Below, piece by piece: positions 61,270-64,000 of a stretch of DNA of 64,000 nt (the stretch's first letter is position 1; the number at the start of each line of letters is the position of its first letter). Origin of the DNA: Planctomycetota bacterium (lineage in GTDB: Bacteria; Planctomycetota; B15-G4; SIAN01); assembly GCA_016795285.1 (NCBI GenBank), contig JAEUIC010000038.1, positions 31,533 to 95,532 of the forward strand. Reading direction: 5' to 3'. The notes beneath the pieces are model-generated. The model was not told the DNA's origin. It made no database searches and worked only from the letters and a program-made list of their open reading frames with translations. The position numbers and the translations under genes are program-made.

Positions 61270-62370
61270 ATGAGCACGCTTGCCGCCTCGATCTCCCCTT
61301 CCGCCGACCTCCCCGCCGCCCCGTCTTGCGATGCCGCACTCTCGTCCGGCCCCTCGCCGACGTCCGGCCCCTCGCCCACTGCGCACCTGATCGGCCTCGG
61401 TCGCATCGGTCGCGCGCTGCTCGCGCTGGCCGCCGAGACGCCGGTCCGCTTCATCGCCGCGAGCGACCGCAGCGCGACGGTCTACTCCGAAGCGGGGCTC
61501 CCCGCCGCTGAGCTGCAGGCCGCCAAGTCCGCCGGCCGCCCGCTCGCCGATCACCCGCTCGCCGCGCCGCTGCCGCTCGACATCGCGCTCTCGGTCACCG
61601 ATCCCGACCTCGTCATCGACGCGACCGACTCCGACCTCGCCCCCGCCGCGCGCGCCGCGGCGCTCGCCCGCACGCGCGCCGTGCTGAAGAGCGGCAAGCA
61701 GCTGGTGCTGGCGGCGAAGACGCCGCTGCTGCTCGACGTCGAGGAGCTCGCCGCCTGCCGCCGCCAACTCCACGTCGCCGCCGTCTTCGGTGGCACCGGC
61801 AGCGCCTGGCTCGCCGAGCTCGACAAGTGGCCGCAGCACGACCGCGCCTTCGCCGGCGTGGTGAACGCCACCACCACCGAGGTGATCGCGGCGCTCGAGC
61901 GCGGCGGCAGCCTCGCCGACGGGCTCGCCTCGGCGCGCGCTGCCGGCCTCGTCGAGGCCGACGCGACGCAGGACCTCGACGGCCGCGACGCGGCGCTGAA
62001 GCTGGCGCTGGTCGCTCGGCTCGCCTTCGGCATCGCGCTGTCGCCCGACGCGATCGAGCGGCCGCACTTGGCCGCCCTCGATCCGCAGCTGCTGCAGGCG
62101 CGCGCCCGCCGCGGCGCCACGACGCGACTGGTCGGCCGCCTCGCGCAGGACGGCACGCCGAGCTTGCGCTACGAGGAGCTGCCGCGCGGCGATCGCCTCG
62201 CGCTGCCGTGCGGCCGGGTCGGCTACGCCTTCGCCGCCGCCGACGGGACGACGCGCCTCCACCTCGGCCGCGGCGTCGGCGCGCTCGGCACCGCGCGCGC
62301 GCTGCAAGGCGACCTCGCCGCTTGCGCTCGCGCGCGGCGCGGTCTCGCCGTGACGGAGGTGGCGCGATGA
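61270..62370 (+). CDS. hom: Homoserine dehydrogenase
   Basis: 366 residues; ATG 61270 has GGAG 7 nt upstream. The enzyme reduces aspartate semialdehyde to homoserine, the branch point to methionine and threonine. The Rossmann motif is LIGLGRIGRALL (about 40-51), preceded by an unusual ~37-residue Ser/Pro/Ala N-terminal extension. Later blocks are AAKTPLLL (for the usual ANKALL), GGTGSAWLAELD, NATTTEVIAALERGG and AGLVEADATQDLDGRDAALKL, which fits the catalytic GYAExDPxxDxxGxDAxxK consensus. There is no ACT domain. The gene is first in the riboswitch-controlled operon and overlaps metX by 4 bp (ATGA). Confidence 0.87.
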   Translation: MSTLAASISPSADLPAAPSCDAALSSGPSPTSGPSPTAHLIGLGRIGRALLALAAETPVRFIAASDRSATVYSEAGLPAAELQAAKSAGRPLADHPLAAPLPLDIALSVTDPDLVIDATDSDLAPAARAAALARTRAVLKSGKQLVLAAKTPLLLDVEELAACRRQLHVAAVFGGTGSAWLAELDKWPQHDRAFAGVVNATTTEVIAALERGGSLADGLASARAAGLVEADATQDLDGRDAALKLALVARLAFGIALSPDAIERPHLAALDPQLLQARARRGATTRLVGRLAQDGTPSLRYEELPRGDRLALPCGRVGYAFAAADGTTRLHLGRGVGALGTARALQGDLAACARARRGLAVTEVAR

Positions 62371-63392
62371 GCACCACGCTGACGCTCGCGCGCGGCGCGC
62401 GCCTCTTCGTCCGCGCCGCCCCGTTCGAACTGGAGCACGACGCGCCGCTCGCCGAGCTGGCACTCGCCTACGAGCTGCAGGGGCCGCAGGACGCCCCGCT
62501 CCTGCTGGTGCAAGGCGGCATCTCCTCCGACCCGCACGTCGCGCCGAGCGCGGACGATCCGTCATCCGGCTGGTGGAACGCGCAAGTCGGCCCGGGTCGC
62601 GCGCTCGACAGCGACCGCTTCCGCGTCCTCTCGCTCGAGTTCCTCGGCAAGCGCGACGACGCCGTCGTCTCGAGCGGCGACCAAGCGCGCGCCACCGCGC
62701 TGCTGCTCGAGGAACTGGGCGTCGACGTGCTGCACGCCGCCGTCGGCGCGAGCTACGGCGGCATGGTGGCGCTCCGCTTCGCCGCCCTCTTCCCGGAGCG
62801 CGTCGAGCGGGTCGTCGCGATCTCGGCCGCCGATCGGACGCGGCCGTTCGCCGCGGGGCTGCGCGCCGTGCAGCGCCGCCTGCTGGCGCTCGGCCGCGCG
62901 AGCGGTGCCGCCAGCGCGACGGCGCGCGAGGCGGTGGCGTTGGCGCGCGCGCTCGGGCTCTTGAGCTACCGCAGCCCGGCGGAACTCGACGAGCGGTTCG
63001 CCGGCGCGCCGAGCGGTGCGCCGAGCGACGATCGCTTCGCCGCGCCGCGCCGCTTCCCGATCGAGGAGTGGCTCCTCGGCAAGGGGCGCCGCTTCGCGCA
63101 GCGCTTCGACGGCGCCGCGCTCGCCCGCCTCTCGCTGGCGATCGATCTCCACGAGGTCGACGTCGCCGCGATCCGCGCGCGCACCACCTTCGTCGCCGCC
63201 GATCCCGACCTGCTGGTGCCGCCCGAACAGGTCGAACCGCTCGCCGCGCGCTGCGGCGGACCGGCGCGCTTCGTCCGGCTCCACTCGCGCTTCGGCCACG
63301 ACGCGTTCCTGAAGGAGGAGGCGGTGCTGGCGCCGCTGCTCGCCGAGCTGATCGCCGAACCGATCCGCGCAACGACGGGAGGTGCGCGATGA
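62367..63392 (+). CDS. metX: Homoserine O-acyltransferase, MetX type
   Basis: 341 residues, alpha/beta-hydrolase fold. Nucleophile elbow VGASYGGMVAL (Ser about residue 128), then Asp in AADPDLLVPP and His in FGHDAFLKE complete the triad of MetX enzymes. It activates homoserine by acyl transfer, from acetyl-CoA or succinyl-CoA; the donor cannot be safely read from sequence. The usual oxyanion segment appears as LVQGGISSDPHV, with Gly-Gly-Ile in place of the common HALTG. Both ends overlap neighbours by 4 bp (ATGA), so hom, metX and the next gene are tightly coupled. Confidence 0.85.
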   Translation: MSTTLTLARGARLFVRAAPFELEHDAPLAELALAYELQGPQDAPLLLVQGGISSDPHVAPSADDPSSGWWNAQVGPGRALDSDRFRVLSLEFLGKRDDAVVSSGDQARATALLLEELGVDVLHAAVGASYGGMVALRFAALFPERVERVVAISAADRTRPFAAGLRAVQRRLLALGRASGAASATAREAVALARALGLLSYRSPAELDERFAGAPSGAPSDDRFAAPRRFPIEEWLLGKGRRFAQRFDGAALARLSLAIDLHEVDVAAIRARTTFVAADPDLLVPPEQVEPLAARCGGPARFVRLHSRFGHDAFLKEEAVLAPLLAELIAEPIRATTGGAR

Positions 63393-64000
63393 GCCGCTCC
63401 CCCGCCACCGTCGCCGCGCGCCACGGCCTCTGCCGCGACACGCAGCACGGCGCCGTCGCGCCGCCGATCGTCCTCTCCTCCAACTTCACCTTCGACGGTC
63501 TCTCCGGCCGGCGCCGCTACGACTACACGCGCAGCGGCAACCCGACGCGCGACCTGCTGGCCGAGACGCTCGCGCAGCTCGAAGGGGGCCATGCGGGCGT
63601 CGTCACCGCGACCGGCATGGCCGCCGTCGCGCTGGTGCTCCATCTGGTGCCGCGCGGCGGCCGCGTGGTCGCGCCGCACGACGGCTACGGCGGCACGTGG
63701 CGGCTGCTGCAGGCGCTGGCGAAGAAGGGGCTCTTCGAGGTCGATCTCGTCGACCTCACCGATCCCGTCGCGCGCGCCGCCGCGTTCGCCCGCCCTGCTG
63801 CGCTGGCGTGGATCGAGACGCCGAGCAACCCGCTGCTGCGCATCACCGACCTCGCCGCGGCGTGCCGCGTGGCGAAGGCGGGGTGCGCGCGCGTGGCCGT
63901 GGACAACTCCTTCCTCTCGCCGCTGCTGCTGCGGCCGTTCGAGCACGGCGCCGACCTCGTGGTCCACTCGTCCACGAAGTACCTGAACGGCCACAGCGAC
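63389..64000 (+). CDS. Cystathionine gamma-synthase / beta-lyase family enzyme, 3' end outside window
   Basis: First 204 residues of a Cys/Met-metabolism PLP-dependent enzyme. YDYTRSGNPTRDLL and TATGMAAVALVLHL are the PLP-phosphate and substrate blocks; WIETPSNPLL and AVDNSFLSPLLLRP follow, and the PLP Lys is in VVHSSTKYLNGHSD at the window edge. With metX just upstream it most likely uses the acylated homoserine to make cystathionine (MetB) or, with sulfide, homocysteine (MetZ/MetY-like). The missing C-terminus prevents a firm choice. ATG 63389 overlaps the metX stop (ATGA). Confidence 0.88.
   Translation, partial: MSRSPATVAARHGLCRDTQHGAVAPPIVLSSNFTFDGLSGRRRYDYTRSGNPTRDLLAETLAQLEGGHAGVVTATGMAAVALVLHLVPRGGRVVAPHDGYGGTWRLLQALAKKGLFEVDLVDLTDPVARAAAFARPAALAWIETPSNPLLRITDLAAACRVAKAGCARVAVDNSFLSPLLLRPFEHGADLVVHSSTKYLNGHSD

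Overview
This window comes from a very GC-rich bacterium, and the gene content points to the Planctomycetota. The clearest markers are an adjacent DUF1501 / cytochrome-PSD1 (DUF1549-DUF1553) pair, a double DUF1080 lipoprotein, large secreted DUF3604 proteins, FG-GAP and LamG secreted proteins, and tandem SGNH-like proteins with a C-terminal domain common in planctomycetal exported proteins. The phylum assignment is an inference from these families; no rRNA or tRNA gene was recognised. Most genes encode exported proteins with signal peptides, lipoboxes or Tat signals.

Layout. 1-8.4 kb: a membrane metallophosphoesterase (5' end probably outside the window), a transglutaminase-like protein, a HEAT/VWA protein, a saccharopine-dehydrogenase-like enzyme, a prenyltransferase-repeat protein and a Cys- and Asp-rich lipoprotein. 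8.5-11.3 kb: a DUF1080 lipoprotein and a VKOR-DsbA fusion. 11.3-21 kb: three DUF3604 paralogues with a short CDP-alcohol phosphatidyltransferase on the opposite strand between the first two. 21-25.5 kb: ChrA, a propeller-like secreted protein and a DUF4932-like protein bracketed by two full-length palindromic repeats. 25.5-32.4 kb: the DUF1501/PSD1 pair and a divergent sulfatase-superfamily lipoprotein. 32.7-38.2 kb: three tandem SGNH-like paralogues and a LamG protein. 38.3-44.9 kb: a beta-lactamase-family protein, tryptophanase, a probable selenocysteine-containing thioredoxin-like protein, an S41 protease and a VapC-type toxin-antitoxin pair. 45.2-54.5 kb: two M14 carboxypeptidase paralogues (the first with altered metal and catalytic residues), an FG-GAP protein, two small lipoproteins and a CAP-domain protein. 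54.5-61 kb: a radical SAM protein with DUF1275, a TIGR03546/TIGR03545-like fusion, an M28 peptidase and an HD-domain protein. 61-64 kb: a methionine operon (homoserine dehydrogenase, MetX, a MetB-type enzyme cut by the window end) behind a sigma70-like promoter and a SAM-I riboswitch.

Most interesting points. (1) An in-frame UGA at 41575-41577 is followed 24 nt later by a perfect 7-bp hairpin matching the bacterial SECIS consensus, and thioredoxin-like coding sequence continues on both sides. Standard gene calling would give a truncated protein starting near 41623. (2) A dispersed palindromic repeat (core GATCCGGGAGCGTTCCGCC) occurs at five loci. One copy is inside a coding sequence, and two full copies bracket one gene. 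(3) The SAM riboswitch is followed by a hairpin that buries the Shine-Dalgarno sequence of the first gene, suggesting translational control.

The only stretch over 300 bases without a gene is 60955-61269, which holds the promoter and riboswitch. No CRISPR array, insertion sequence, prophage or replication origin was seen.
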